Shown: positions 1 to 7,392 of the stretch, piece after piece | Layout of the letters: every line of letters begins with the position of its first letter | How positions within the stretch are numbered: the stretch's first letter is position 1 | Origin: Mycobacterium asiaticum | GTDB taxonomy: Bacteria; Actinomycetota; Actinomycetes; Mycobacteriales; Mycobacteriaceae | DNA length: 64,000 bases | Reading direction: 5' to 3' | Assembly (NCBI RefSeq): GCF_001673365.1 | Contig: NZ_LZLS01000197.1 | Span: forward strand, 62,001 to 126,000 | The notes under the pieces: model-generated | The model's input: only the letters and a program-made list of their open reading frames with translations | Database searches by the model: none | Told to the model about the DNA's origin: nothing | Made by a program: the position numbers and the translations under genes

Positions 1-1677
1 GAGACCACCTGGCAGACCCACACCGGCTGGCTGATCGTGCGTGATGCGCTGGTGATGGGTCCGTGGCACGACATCGAGCGCCGATCGCGCACCCACCGTC
101 GCACCCCGATGGACTGGGACGCCGAACATATTTTGCTTCGCACCGTCCGCTGTGTCAGCGGCACCGTCGAGTTGATGATGAGCTGCGAACCGGCCTTCGA
201 CTACCACCGCGTGGGCACCACCTGGGAATACTCGGCCAACGCCTACAACGAGGCCATCGCCCGCGCCAGCAGGCAACCGGACGCCCACCCGACGATGCGG
301 CTCACCACCAACCTCAACATCGGGCTGGAGGGCCGGGAGGCACGCGCCCGCACCCGGATGAAAGAGGGCGACGACGTGTTCGTCGCGCTGAGCTGGACCA
401 AGCACCCGGCACCGCAGACCTACGAACAGGCCGCCGAGAAGATGTGGCAGACCACCGAGTGCTGGCGACAGTGGATCAACATCGGCAACTTCCCGGACCA
501 CCCGTGGCGGGCCTACCTGCAGCGCAGTGCGCTCACGCTCAAGGGCCTGACCTACTCGCCGACGGGGGCGCTGCTGGCGGCCAGCACCACGTCGCTGCCG
601 GAGACGCCCCAGGGCGAACGCAACTGGGATTACCGCTACTCGTGGATTCGGGATTCGACCTTCGCGTTGTGGGGCCTCTACACCATCGGGCTGGACCGCG
701 AAGCCGATGACTTTTTCGCCTTCATCGCCGACGTGTCCGGCGCCAACAGCAACGAGCGCCACCCGCTGCAGGTGATGTACGGGGTCGGCGGGGAACGCAG
801 CCTGGTCGAAGAGGAACTGAACCATCTGTCCGGCTACGACCATGCGCGGCCGGTGCGGATCGGCAACGGAGCCTACGACCAGGTCCAGCACGATATCTGG
901 GGATCGGTGCTGGACTCGTTCTACCTGCACGCACGCTCGCGCGAACAGGTTCCGGAAACCCTCTGGCCGGTGTTGAAGAAGCAGGTTGAAGAGGCGATCA
1001 AGCACTGGCGCGAGCCGGACCGCGGGATCTGGGAGGTGCGCGGGGAACCGCAGCACTTCACCTCTTCGAAGGTGATGTGCTGGGTGGCGTTGGATCGCGG
1101 GGCGAAGCTGGCTGAGCGGCAGGGCGAGAAGAGTTATGCCCAGCAGTGGCGGGCGATCGCCGAGGAGATCAAGGCCGACATCCTCGAGCACGGCGTGGAC
1201 TCACGCGGCGTTTTCACGCAGCGCTATGGCGACGACGCGCTGGACGCCTCGCTGCTGTTGGTGGTGTTGACCCGGTTCCTACCGCCCGATGACCCGCGGG
1301 TGCGTGCCACCGTCCTGGCGATCGCGGACGAACTCACCGAAGAGGGGCTGGTGCTGCGATACCGGGTGCACGAGACCGACGACGGACTCTCGGGCGAGGA
1401 AGGCACCTTCACCATCTGCTCGTTCTGGCTGGTGTCTGCGTTGGTCGAGATCGGCGAGCTGGCGCGCGGCAAGCGGCTGTGCGAGCGGCTGTTGTCGTTC
1501 GCCAGCCCGCTGCATCTGTACGCCGAGGAAATCGAACCCCGAACCGGCCGGCACCTGGGCAACTTCCCGCAGGCGTTCACTCACCTGGCGCTGATCAACG
1601 CGGTGGTCCACGTGATCCGGGCCGAGGAGGAAGCCGACGGCTCGGGCACGTTCCAGCCCGCTAACGCGCCTGTGTGA
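1..1677 (+). CDS. GH15-family trehalase, 3' part (5' end outside window)
   Basis: The reading frame is open from base 1, so the start lies upstream; 558 residues are visible. It resembles the mycobacterial GH15 trehalase (Rv2402 type, about 640 aa from memory), so roughly 80 N-terminal residues are missing. The family hydrolyses alpha,alpha-trehalose to glucose in the cytoplasm. The GH15 signature NWDYRYSWIRDSTF lies near residues 209-222, and a second acidic active-site segment, SGEEGTFTICSFW, near residues 465-477. The (alpha/alpha)6 barrel region therefore looks complete. The next gene is convergent and begins only 2 bp beyond the stop codon. The family call is strong; strict trehalose specificity is inferred from the mycobacterial orthologue. 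Confidence 0.85.
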   Translation, partial: ETTWQTHTGWLIVRDALVMGPWHDIERRSRTHRRTPMDWDAEHILLRTVRCVSGTVELMMSCEPAFDYHRVGTTWEYSANAYNEAIARASRQPDAHPTMRLTTNLNIGLEGREARARTRMKEGDDVFVALSWTKHPAPQTYEQAAEKMWQTTECWRQWINIGNFPDHPWRAYLQRSALTLKGLTYSPTGALLAASTTSLPETPQGERNWDYRYSWIRDSTFALWGLYTIGLDREADDFFAFIADVSGANSNERHPLQVMYGVGGERSLVEEELNHLSGYDHARPVRIGNGAYDQVQHDIWGSVLDSFYLHARSREQVPETLWPVLKKQVEEAIKHWREPDRGIWEVRGEPQHFTSSKVMCWVALDRGAKLAERQGEKSYAQQWRAIAEEIKADILEHGVDSRGVFTQRYGDDALDASLLLVVLTRFLPPDDPRVRATVLAIADELTEEGLVLRYRVHETDDGLSGEEGTFTICSFWLVSALVEIGELARGKRLCERLLSFASPLHLYAEEIEPRTGRHLGNFPQAFTHLALINAVVHVIRAEEEADGSGTFQPANAPV

Positions 1678-1679
1678 GT

Positions 1680-2444
1680 TCAGCTCCGCGAACTCACCTT
1701 GTCCATCATCGTGCGGGTGATGTCGATGGCGCTCGTGTTGAGATCGGCTGTCCCCGGGTCCGACGCACGTTGCACGCTGAAGAACGTAACCTCCACCTCG
1801 ATAAGGCAATTGGCGCGTAACCCGATGGCGTGAGCTTCGGGTCTGCGTCCACCCGAGGCGCCGGCCGCCTGGACGTACACCGTTGCTGCGGCGACCGAAT
1901 TCTCAACTCGCACATTGGAGATCTCGTCGCTGTAGTTGAATTGTCCGCCGGAGATGGTCACGGTAGTGCCATTGCACTTCTTCCACTGCTCGCTGAACTT
2001 GGCGAACCACGTTGCGGCCTCGGCAACGGAAGGCATTGCCACCACCGCCTCGGCTACGTTGATCACTCGTCCGGAAGTACCTGCGGCCCACCATGTCTCG
2101 CGTGCCAGGTTCTTGACCGGGGCATTCTCATAGGTGCTGCGCAGGGTCATTGTCGTGACGCCGGCGCACTCCGGCGGCGACATGTCGCCCAGACCGGGCT
2201 GCAACTTTTCGGGGCCACCGAAACGTGGCGGCAGGTTGGCGTCGCTTTTGAACGGCTGGTTGAGCATGCTGCTCAGCGCCGTACCGTCGAGCAACACTTG
2301 CTTGATGACCTCCCCTAGCAACGGGTTCGGCTTCAGTCCGGGCGCGGGGTGTGCGGCGCCGTCGATCGCGTTCGTGCAACCGGTGGCCAACAGGAGGACC
2401 GCGGCGACAAGCAGCGTTGGCGAAACAGACCAGCGCCATTTCAT
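1680..2444 (-). CDS. lipoprotein with PknH-like extracellular sensor domain (downstream paralogue)
   Basis: A 254-residue protein. The start is taken at the ATG at 2444, because a lipoprotein signal follows directly: a KWRW basic head, a hydrophobic stretch and LLATGC, giving a lipidated Cys near residue 23. The rest looks like the PknH_C/sensor fold shared by LppR, LppH, LpqQ and the PknH ectodomain, with WKKCNGTTVT near the middle and paired cysteines typical of that fold. It is probably anchored on the outer face of the plasma membrane; ligand and role are unknown. It lies 28 bp downstream of a second lipoprotein of the same family and is probably co-transcribed with it and lepA. The two are clearly paralogues (QNCIGTTVTM against KKCNGTTVTI). 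Confidence 0.75.
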   Translation of the reverse strand: MKWRWSVSPTLLVAAVLLLATGCTNAIDGAAHPAPGLKPNPLLGEVIKQVLLDGTALSSMLNQPFKSDANLPPRFGGPEKLQPGLGDMSPPECAGVTTMTLRSTYENAPVKNLARETWWAAGTSGRVINVAEAVVAMPSVAEAATWFAKFSEQWKKCNGTTVTISGGQFNYSDEISNVRVENSVAAATVYVQAAGASGGRRPEAHAIGLRANCLIEVEVTFFSVQRASDPGTADLNTSAIDITRTMMDKVSSRS

Positions 2445-2472
2445 TTTCGATGCCTTTCTGGTGGTTGGGGCG

Positions 2473-3204
2473 TCAACTCGTGCCGGATAGCTTGCGCAGC
2501 ATGGCCTTAACGAGATCGGTTGCCCTGCTGCTGGTTTGGACGTCGGGACGAAGGGCGACGTGCACATCGACGATGACATCGGACTGCACCCCCACGGCCC
2601 GCTCGACCGGGGACGGCGGGGTTTGGTGGCTGTCCCAGCTCATGACGGTGGCCGACAGCATCGACCCCTGGGCCTGAACACGGTCGACTCTGGCGTACCA
2701 CTGGGTCTTGCTGGAGTCCAAGGTGGACATGGTGACCGTGGTGCCGATGCAGTTCTGCCATTGCGGGACAAAGGATTCAAACAGGCGTTGCGCATCGGCG
2801 ACCGTGGCCAGCCTGACCGCTGCCGCCGTCGCGCCCGAGGCCGCCACATCCAGACCGTAGTTCCAGTAGTCCTGCACGGCCACGTCGCGAACCGGGCCTT
2901 TTTCGTAGACGACGTGAAGTGCCGGGTTGGCGGGTCCGATGCACTCGATCGGTGACGCGTCGCGATTGCTGCGAAAACCGTCCGGTAGCAACTCGATCCC
3001 GCCTGTCCGCGGTGGCGGGTTCTGCTGCAGGTCGTTGCCGACCGCGGCGCGGATTTCCTCGTCGGTCGGCATGATCTGCAGCAACGGAGTGGTGGTGGTG
3101 CCGGAACGCGGCGACACGCGCTGCGCGGTGCCGTCCACGTCACCAGTGCACCCGACCGCCGACAACCCCAGGATCAGCACGGCGACGGCGCGGGCGAAAA
3201 ACAT
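2473..3204 (-). CDS. lppR: LppR-like lipoprotein (upstream paralogue)
   Basis: A 243-residue lipoprotein. The N-terminus has a hydrophobic signal (FFARAVAVLILGLSAVGC) with a lipobox Cys at about residue 19. The mature domain is PknH_C/sensor-like and contains WQNCIGTTVTM. From memory, H37Rv has a single lppR (Rv2403c) directly downstream of lepA, so position supports the name. It starts 14 bp after the lepA stop and is probably expressed from the lepA promoter. Function is unknown; the fold is thought to sense or bind extracytoplasmic ligands. Either this gene or the one below it could be the true lppR orthologue. Confidence 0.75.
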   Translation of the reverse strand: MFFARAVAVLILGLSAVGCTGDVDGTAQRVSPRSGTTTTPLLQIMPTDEEIRAAVGNDLQQNPPPRTGGIELLPDGFRSNRDASPIECIGPANPALHVVYEKGPVRDVAVQDYWNYGLDVAASGATAAAVRLATVADAQRLFESFVPQWQNCIGTTVTMSTLDSSKTQWYARVDRVQAQGSMLSATVMSWDSHQTPPSPVERAVGVQSDVIVDVHVALRPDVQTSSRATDLVKAMLRKLSGTS

Positions 3205-3218
3205 TGCTGATGCTTGTG

Positions 3219-5114
3219 TTACTTCTTGGATTTGTCCCCCGAAGTTTCGGTGGACAACGCCGCCACGAAAGCCTCTTGCGGCACGTCGACCCGCCCGATG
3301 GTCTTCATCCGCTTCTTGCCTTCCTTCTGCTTCTCCAGCAGCTTGCGCTTACGCGTGATGTCACCGCCGTAGCACTTGGACAACACGTCTTTTCGGATCG
3401 CTCGGATGTTCTCCCGCGCAATGATTTTCGAGCCAATGGCGGCCTGCACCGGCACTTCGAACTGCTGGCGCGGAATCAGCTCCTTGAGCTTGGTGGTCAT
3501 CTTGTTGCCATAGGCCGATGCCCCGTCTTTGTGCACGATCGCGCTGAACGCGTCAACGGCCTCGCCCTGCAACAGGATGTCGACCTTGACCAGTTGGGCT
3601 TCCTGCTCGCCGGATTCCTCGTAATCGAGGCTGGCATAACCGCGGGTCCGCGATTTCAGCGAGTCGAAGAAGTCAAAGATGATCTCCCCCAACGGCATTG
3701 TGTAGCGCAGTTCCACCCGCTCGGGCGACAGGTAGTCCATGCCGCCGAGCTCGCCGCGGCGTGACTGGCAAAGTTCCATGATGGTGCCGATGAACTCGCT
3801 GGGCGTGATGATCGTGGTCTTCACCACGGGCTCATAGACGGTGCGGACCTTGCCCTCGGGCCAGTCCGACGGGTTGGTCACGACAATCTCGGAATTGTCC
3901 TCTTTCTCGACCCGGTACACGACGTTGGGCGAAGTCGAGATCAGATCCAGGTCGAACTCGCGCTCCAGCCGCTCGCGGGTGATCTCCATGTGCAACAGGC
4001 CCAGGAACCCACACCGGAACCCGAAGCCCAGTGCCACAGAGGTTTCCGGCTCATAGGTCAATGCCGCGTCGTTGAGTTGCAGCTTGTCCAGAGCGTCGCG
4101 CAGGTTCGGATAGTCGCTGCCGTCGACGGGATAGAGCCCCGAGTACACCATTGGCTTGGGTTCGCGGTAGCCGGTCAGCGCCTCTTTGGCGCCGTTGCGC
4201 GCCGTCGTGACGGTGTCACCGACCTTGGACTGACGGACGTCCTTCACCCCGGTGATCAGGTAGCCGACCTCCCCGACACCCAGGCCCTCGCTGGCCTTCG
4301 GTTCGGGCGAAACGATCCCAACTTCCAGCAATTCGTGGGTGGCGCCGGTGGACATCATCGAGATGCGTTCGCGCGGCGTGATTTTGCCATCCACGACCCG
4401 GACGTAGGTCACCACGCCGCGATAGATGTCGTAGACGGAGTCGAAGATCATCGCGCGGGCAGGCGCGTCGGCGTCACCTTGCGGGGGCGGCACCTCGCGC
4501 ACCACGTGATCAAGCAGATCGGCGACGCCTTCGCCCGTCTTGCCGGATACGCGCAGCACGTCGCTGGGCTCGCAACCGATGATGTGGGCGATCTCTCCGG
4601 CGTAGCGGTCCGGGTCGGCGGCCGGCAGGTCGATCTTGTTCAGCACCGGGATGATGTGCAGGTCGCGATCCAGAGCAAGGTAGAGATTGGCCAGCGTTTG
4701 CGCCTCGATGCCCTGGGCGGCGTCGACCAGCAGCACCGCACCCTCGCAGGCTTCCAGCGCGCGGGAGACCTCGTAGGTGAAGTCGACGTGGCCGGGGGTG
4801 TCGATCAGATGCAGGACGTAATCCTGGTCATCCAAGCGCCAGGGCAACCGGACGTTCTGCGCCTTGATGGTGATGCCGCGTTCCCGCTCAATATCCATCC
4901 GGTCCAGGTACTGGGCACGCATCGAGCGCTCGTCGACCACCCCGGTCAACTGCAGCATGCGGTCGGCCAATGTCGACTTGCCATGGTCGATGTGAGCAAT
5001 GATGCAGAAGTTCCGAATCTGCGCCGGCGGCGTGAAGGTCTTGTCGGCGAAACTGCTGATGGGAATCTCCTGGTTGAGCGGTTTGCGGGTCTGTCCAGCG
5101 TATCGGTGCGCCAC
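3219..5114 (-). CDS. lepA: elongation factor 4 (LepA), ribosomal back-translocase GTPase
   Basis: A translational GTPase that rebinds stalled ribosomes and promotes back-translocation or subunit biogenesis. All G motifs are visible: AHIDHGKST (P-loop), DTPGH (G3), NKIDLP (G4) and SGKTGEG. The EF4-specific C-terminal domain ends with the basic KRKLLEKQKEGKKRMKTIG region and a lysine-rich tail. The conserved protein begins near IPISSFADKTF, but no ATG or TTG lies close by. The nearest in-frame start is the GTG at 5114, which gives 631 aa and a leader of 19 residues. A much longer in-frame opening (to 5594) overlaps the divergent gene at 5172 and is rejected. The two lipoprotein genes follow at 14 bp and 28 bp. 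Confidence 0.93.
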   Translation of the reverse strand: MAHRYAGQTRKPLNQEIPISSFADKTFTPPAQIRNFCIIAHIDHGKSTLADRMLQLTGVVDERSMRAQYLDRMDIERERGITIKAQNVRLPWRLDDQDYVLHLIDTPGHVDFTYEVSRALEACEGAVLLVDAAQGIEAQTLANLYLALDRDLHIIPVLNKIDLPAADPDRYAGEIAHIIGCEPSDVLRVSGKTGEGVADLLDHVVREVPPPQGDADAPARAMIFDSVYDIYRGVVTYVRVVDGKITPRERISMMSTGATHELLEVGIVSPEPKASEGLGVGEVGYLITGVKDVRQSKVGDTVTTARNGAKEALTGYREPKPMVYSGLYPVDGSDYPNLRDALDKLQLNDAALTYEPETSVALGFGFRCGFLGLLHMEITRERLEREFDLDLISTSPNVVYRVEKEDNSEIVVTNPSDWPEGKVRTVYEPVVKTTIITPSEFIGTIMELCQSRRGELGGMDYLSPERVELRYTMPLGEIIFDFFDSLKSRTRGYASLDYEESGEQEAQLVKVDILLQGEAVDAFSAIVHKDGASAYGNKMTTKLKELIPRQQFEVPVQAAIGSKIIARENIRAIRKDVLSKCYGGDITRKRKLLEKQKEGKKRMKTIGRVDVPQEAFVAALSTETSGDKSKK

Positions 5115-5171
5115 TGCCGGGACACAATTGCTGGTCTGCTGCTGGTCCGGACACGCGGTTATGCTGCGAAC

Positions 5172-5783
5172 ATGGCACCGGGTAAGAAGTCGTCCGGCAA
5201 GTCGCAGTGGAGAACGTTTCAGCGATTTGCCGAGAACCTGGTCAACGAGGCCCCCAAGGTGGTTCAGCGCCTGCAGAACACGCAGGACACGCTGCGCACC
5301 ATCCAGCAGGCCGTCAAGGTCACCGCGAACATCATGACGATGGGTCTGCCCGCCCCACCAAACGAGATCACCACTGGGCGGCCGGTGACCAAGACGAGCT
5401 TCCCGACCGCGCAGCGGGCCCGCAAAATCGTGTATGCACCGGACCTCGACGGCCGTGCCGATCCCGGCGAGATCGTGTGGACCTGGGTGGTTTACGAGGA
5501 CGACCCGACCCGAGGCAAGGATCGGCCGGTGCTCGTCGTGGGCCGGGACCGCAGCGTCCTGCTCGGGCTGATGCTGTCCAGCCAGGAACGCCACGCCAGC
5601 GACCGCGATTGGGTCGGAATCGGGTGCGGCGCTTGGGATTACGAGGGACGAGAGAGCTGGGTGCGGCTGGACCGGGTGCTCGACGTGCCCGAGGAGGGCA
5701 TTCGCCGCGAGGGCGCGATCCTGGAACGCGAAACCTTCGAAGTGGTCGCCGCCCGACTGCGGACCGAATACTCCTGGCGCTAG
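5172..5783 (+). CDS. MazF/PemK-fold protein (Rv2405 type)
   Basis: A 203-residue protein starting at the ATG at 5172, divergent from lepA with 57 bp between starts. The N-terminal third is basic and helical (QWRTFQRFAENLV, QRLQNTQDTL). The C-terminal half has the look of a type II toxin PemK-like domain: GEIVWTWVVYED, then KDRPVLVVGRD, and later WVRLDRVLDV. PemK/MazF proteins are ribosome-independent or ribosome-associated endoribonucleases. No antitoxin-like gene is adjacent, and the catalytic residues have not been verified, so an orphan or domesticated member is as likely as an active toxin. It ends next to a long inverted repeat and is convergent with the CBS gene. Confidence 0.75.
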   Translation: MAPGKKSSGKSQWRTFQRFAENLVNEAPKVVQRLQNTQDTLRTIQQAVKVTANIMTMGLPAPPNEITTGRPVTKTSFPTAQRARKIVYAPDLDGRADPGEIVWTWVVYEDDPTRGKDRPVLVVGRDRSVLLGLMLSSQERHASDRDWVGIGCGAWDYEGRESWVRLDRVLDVPEEGIRREGAILERETFEVVAARLRTEYSWR

Positions 5784-5795
5784 TTGTCCTCTAGT

Positions 5796-5859
5796 TCCGC
5801 GAGCCGAACCTGGCTGTCATTTTCGGCCGCGGATTTCGCAGCCACGTTGGGCTCGCGGA
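5796..5859. terminator. long inverted repeat between convergent genes, probable bidirectional terminator
   Basis: The left arm (5796-5816) and right arm (5839-5859) are complementary at 19 of 21 positions around a 22-nt loop. The outer half of the stem, TCCGCGAGCC with GGCTCGCGGA, is perfect. It lies 12 bp after the MazF-like gene stop and 9 bp from the CBS gene stop, so it can fold in either transcript. There is no clear U-tract, which is common for mycobacterial hairpins. Confidence 0.55.
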
Positions 5860-5868
5860 GCGGTGCGT

Positions 5869-6297
5869 TCAGCCTTGGGTGATGTAGGACTGCAACTGCT
5901 GCTGCTCGGCCTCGAGTTCACCCATGCGGGTCTTGACCACGTCGCCGATGCTGACGATGCCGATCAGCTTTTTGCCGTCGAGCACCGGCACGTGCCGGAC
6001 CCGGTTCTTGGTCATCAGGACGCTAATACTGTCGACTGTGTCGGACTTCGTGCAGGTGGCGACCGCGGCGGTCATGATCTTGGAGACCGGACGCGACAAC
6101 ACGCTGGCACCGTGGACGTGCAACTGGCGGACTATGTCGCGCTCCGAGACAATGCCGACCACCCCGTCGGCGCCCATCACCACCATGGCGCCGATGTTCT
6201 GTTCGGCAAGGCCCGCCAACAATTCTCGGACCGTTGCATCGGGGTTGATCGTCGTCACCGCCGCACCCTTGTTCCGCAAGACGTCCGCGATGCGCAT
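5869..6297 (-). CDS. two-CBS-domain protein (Rv2406c type)
   Basis: A 142-residue protein made of a tandem CBS pair (Bateman module) and little else, beginning MRIADVLRNKG. The first CBS repeat spans about residues 8-65 (VVMGADGVVGIVSERDIV) and the second about 78-132 (HVPVLDGKKLIGIVSIGDVV). Such stand-alone modules bind adenine nucleotides and act as energy or redox sensors. The protein is cytosolic and its partner is unknown. The ribosome-binding site AGGAGGAC (6299-6306, minus strand) is strong. A perfect CRP consensus lies immediately upstream of it (separate entry), suggesting cAMP control. The gene is convergent with the MazF-like gene and divergent from the RNase Z gene. Confidence 0.85.
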   Translation of the reverse strand: MRIADVLRNKGAAVTTINPDATVRELLAGLAEQNIGAMVVMGADGVVGIVSERDIVRQLHVHGASVLSRPVSKIMTAAVATCTKSDTVDSISVLMTKNRVRHVPVLDGKKLIGIVSIGDVVKTRMGELEAEQQQLQSYITQG

Positions 6298-6314
6298 TAA
6301 GTCCTCCTGCCGAT

Positions 6315-6330
6315 TGTGATCCGATTCACA
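6315..6330. promoter_or_regulatory. CRP (cAMP receptor protein) binding site
   Basis: The sequence TGTGATCCGATTCACA is a perfect match to the palindromic consensus TGTGA-N6-TCACA shared by E. coli and mycobacterial CRP (Rv3676). It lies 17 bp upstream of the CBS gene start and 107 bp upstream of the RNase Z gene start. Its closeness to the CBS ribosome-binding site suggests it overlaps or follows the transcription start, as in a repressor site, unless it serves the rightward promoter. Confidence 0.75.
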
Positions 6331-6437
6331 TCAGGCTACGCCAAACGTTTGCGACGACAACGCCAGCAACCCGAACCCGTGATGCAGAGCGGCCGAATCG
6401 TCATTCCAGGTTGACCAGGGCTGGTAAAGATGGGCCC

Positions 6438-7280
6438 ATGATCGAGGTCACCCTGCTTGGCACCGGAAGCCCCATCCCCGACCCCAACCGCGCCGGACCC
6501 GCCACTTTGGTTCGGGCCGGCGGCCAGGTGTTCCTGATCGACTGCGGACGCGGGGTGCTGCAGCGGGCTGCGGCCGTCGGAGTCGGCGCGGCCGGCCTGT
6601 CGGCGCTGCTACTCACCCACCTGCACAGCGACCACATCGCGGAACTCGGCGACGTGCTGATCACCAGCTGGGTCACCAACTTCACGCCCGATCCGGCGCC
6701 GCTGCAGATCATCGGACCGCCCGGTACCGCGGAAGTTGTAGACGCGATGCTCAAGGCATTCGGACACGACATTGGTTACCGCATCGCCCACCACGCCGAT
6801 CTCAACGCGCCACCGCCGGTCGAAGTCCATGAGCACACCGAGGGCACGGTATGGGACCGCGACGGTGTGACGATCCGGGTCGCTCCCACCGATCACCGTC
6901 CGGTAGCGCCGACGATAGGGTTTCGGGTCGAGTTCGACGGCGCCTCGGTGGTGCTGGCCGGTGACACGGTGCCCTGCCCCAGTCTGGACGAATTAGCCTC
7001 TGGCGCAGACGCTTTGGTGCACACCGTGATTCGCAAGGACGTCCTGACCCATGTTCCGCAGCAACGCCTCGTCGATATTTGCGACTACCACTCGTCGGTG
7101 CAGGAGGCAGGCGCGACCGCGGCCCGGGCCGGCGTGGAGACATTGATCCTCACGCACTACGTGCCAGCCATCGCGCCGGGCCAGGAGGAACAGTGGCGGG
7201 CGTTGGCGGCCAGTGAGTTCGGCGGCCAGATCGAGCTCGGCGACGATCTGCACCGGGTCGAGGTCAACGCCCGGCGCTGA
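6438..7280 (+). CDS. rnz: ribonuclease Z / metallo-beta-lactamase-fold hydrolase
   Basis: A 280-residue metallo-beta-lactamase-fold protein of the tRNA 3'-endonuclease (ElaC/RNase Z) family, expected to remove 3' trailers from tRNA precursors in the cytoplasm. The zinc-binding motif LLTHLHSDHIAEL is near residues 59-71. Later ligands are seen in the LAGDT segment and in the ILTHYVP segment near the C-terminus. The start is the ATG at 6438, since the protein there begins with the typical MIEVTLLGTGSP beta-strand. Orthologous position: Rv2407. Because catalytic divergence from canonical RNase Z was not checked, a related phosphodiesterase role cannot be excluded. Confidence 0.88.
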   Translation: MIEVTLLGTGSPIPDPNRAGPATLVRAGGQVFLIDCGRGVLQRAAAVGVGAAGLSALLLTHLHSDHIAELGDVLITSWVTNFTPDPAPLQIIGPPGTAEVVDAMLKAFGHDIGYRIAHHADLNAPPPVEVHEHTEGTVWDRDGVTIRVAPTDHRPVAPTIGFRVEFDGASVVLAGDTVPCPSLDELASGADALVHTVIRKDVLTHVPQQRLVDICDYHSSVQEAGATAARAGVETLILTHYVPAIAPGQEEQWRALAASEFGGQIELGDDLHRVEVNARR

Positions 7281-7353
7281 GCAGCTCGCTAGCCACTATC
7301 GACACCGAATATCGGCACGGGCCCGAGCCTGTGCTTTCGAGCCTCGGACGCGG

Positions 7354-7359
7354 TACGAT
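7354..7359 (+). promoter_or_regulatory. candidate -10 element of the PE_PGRS gene
   Basis: TACGAT, within GGTACGATC, lies 33 bp upstream of the PE_PGRS ATG. The same GGTACGATC string precedes the next PE gene, which supports a shared promoter type. No convincing -35 was found. Confidence 0.4.
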
Positions 7360-7392
7360 CCGCTCCTGCCGTTTGCTAGCAAAGAGGTACTG

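Noticed and set aside
3990..5783. A longer version (597 codons) of the MazF-like gene
   Set aside because: The extension is antisense to lepA. The ATG at 5172 gives a compact protein starting outside lepA.
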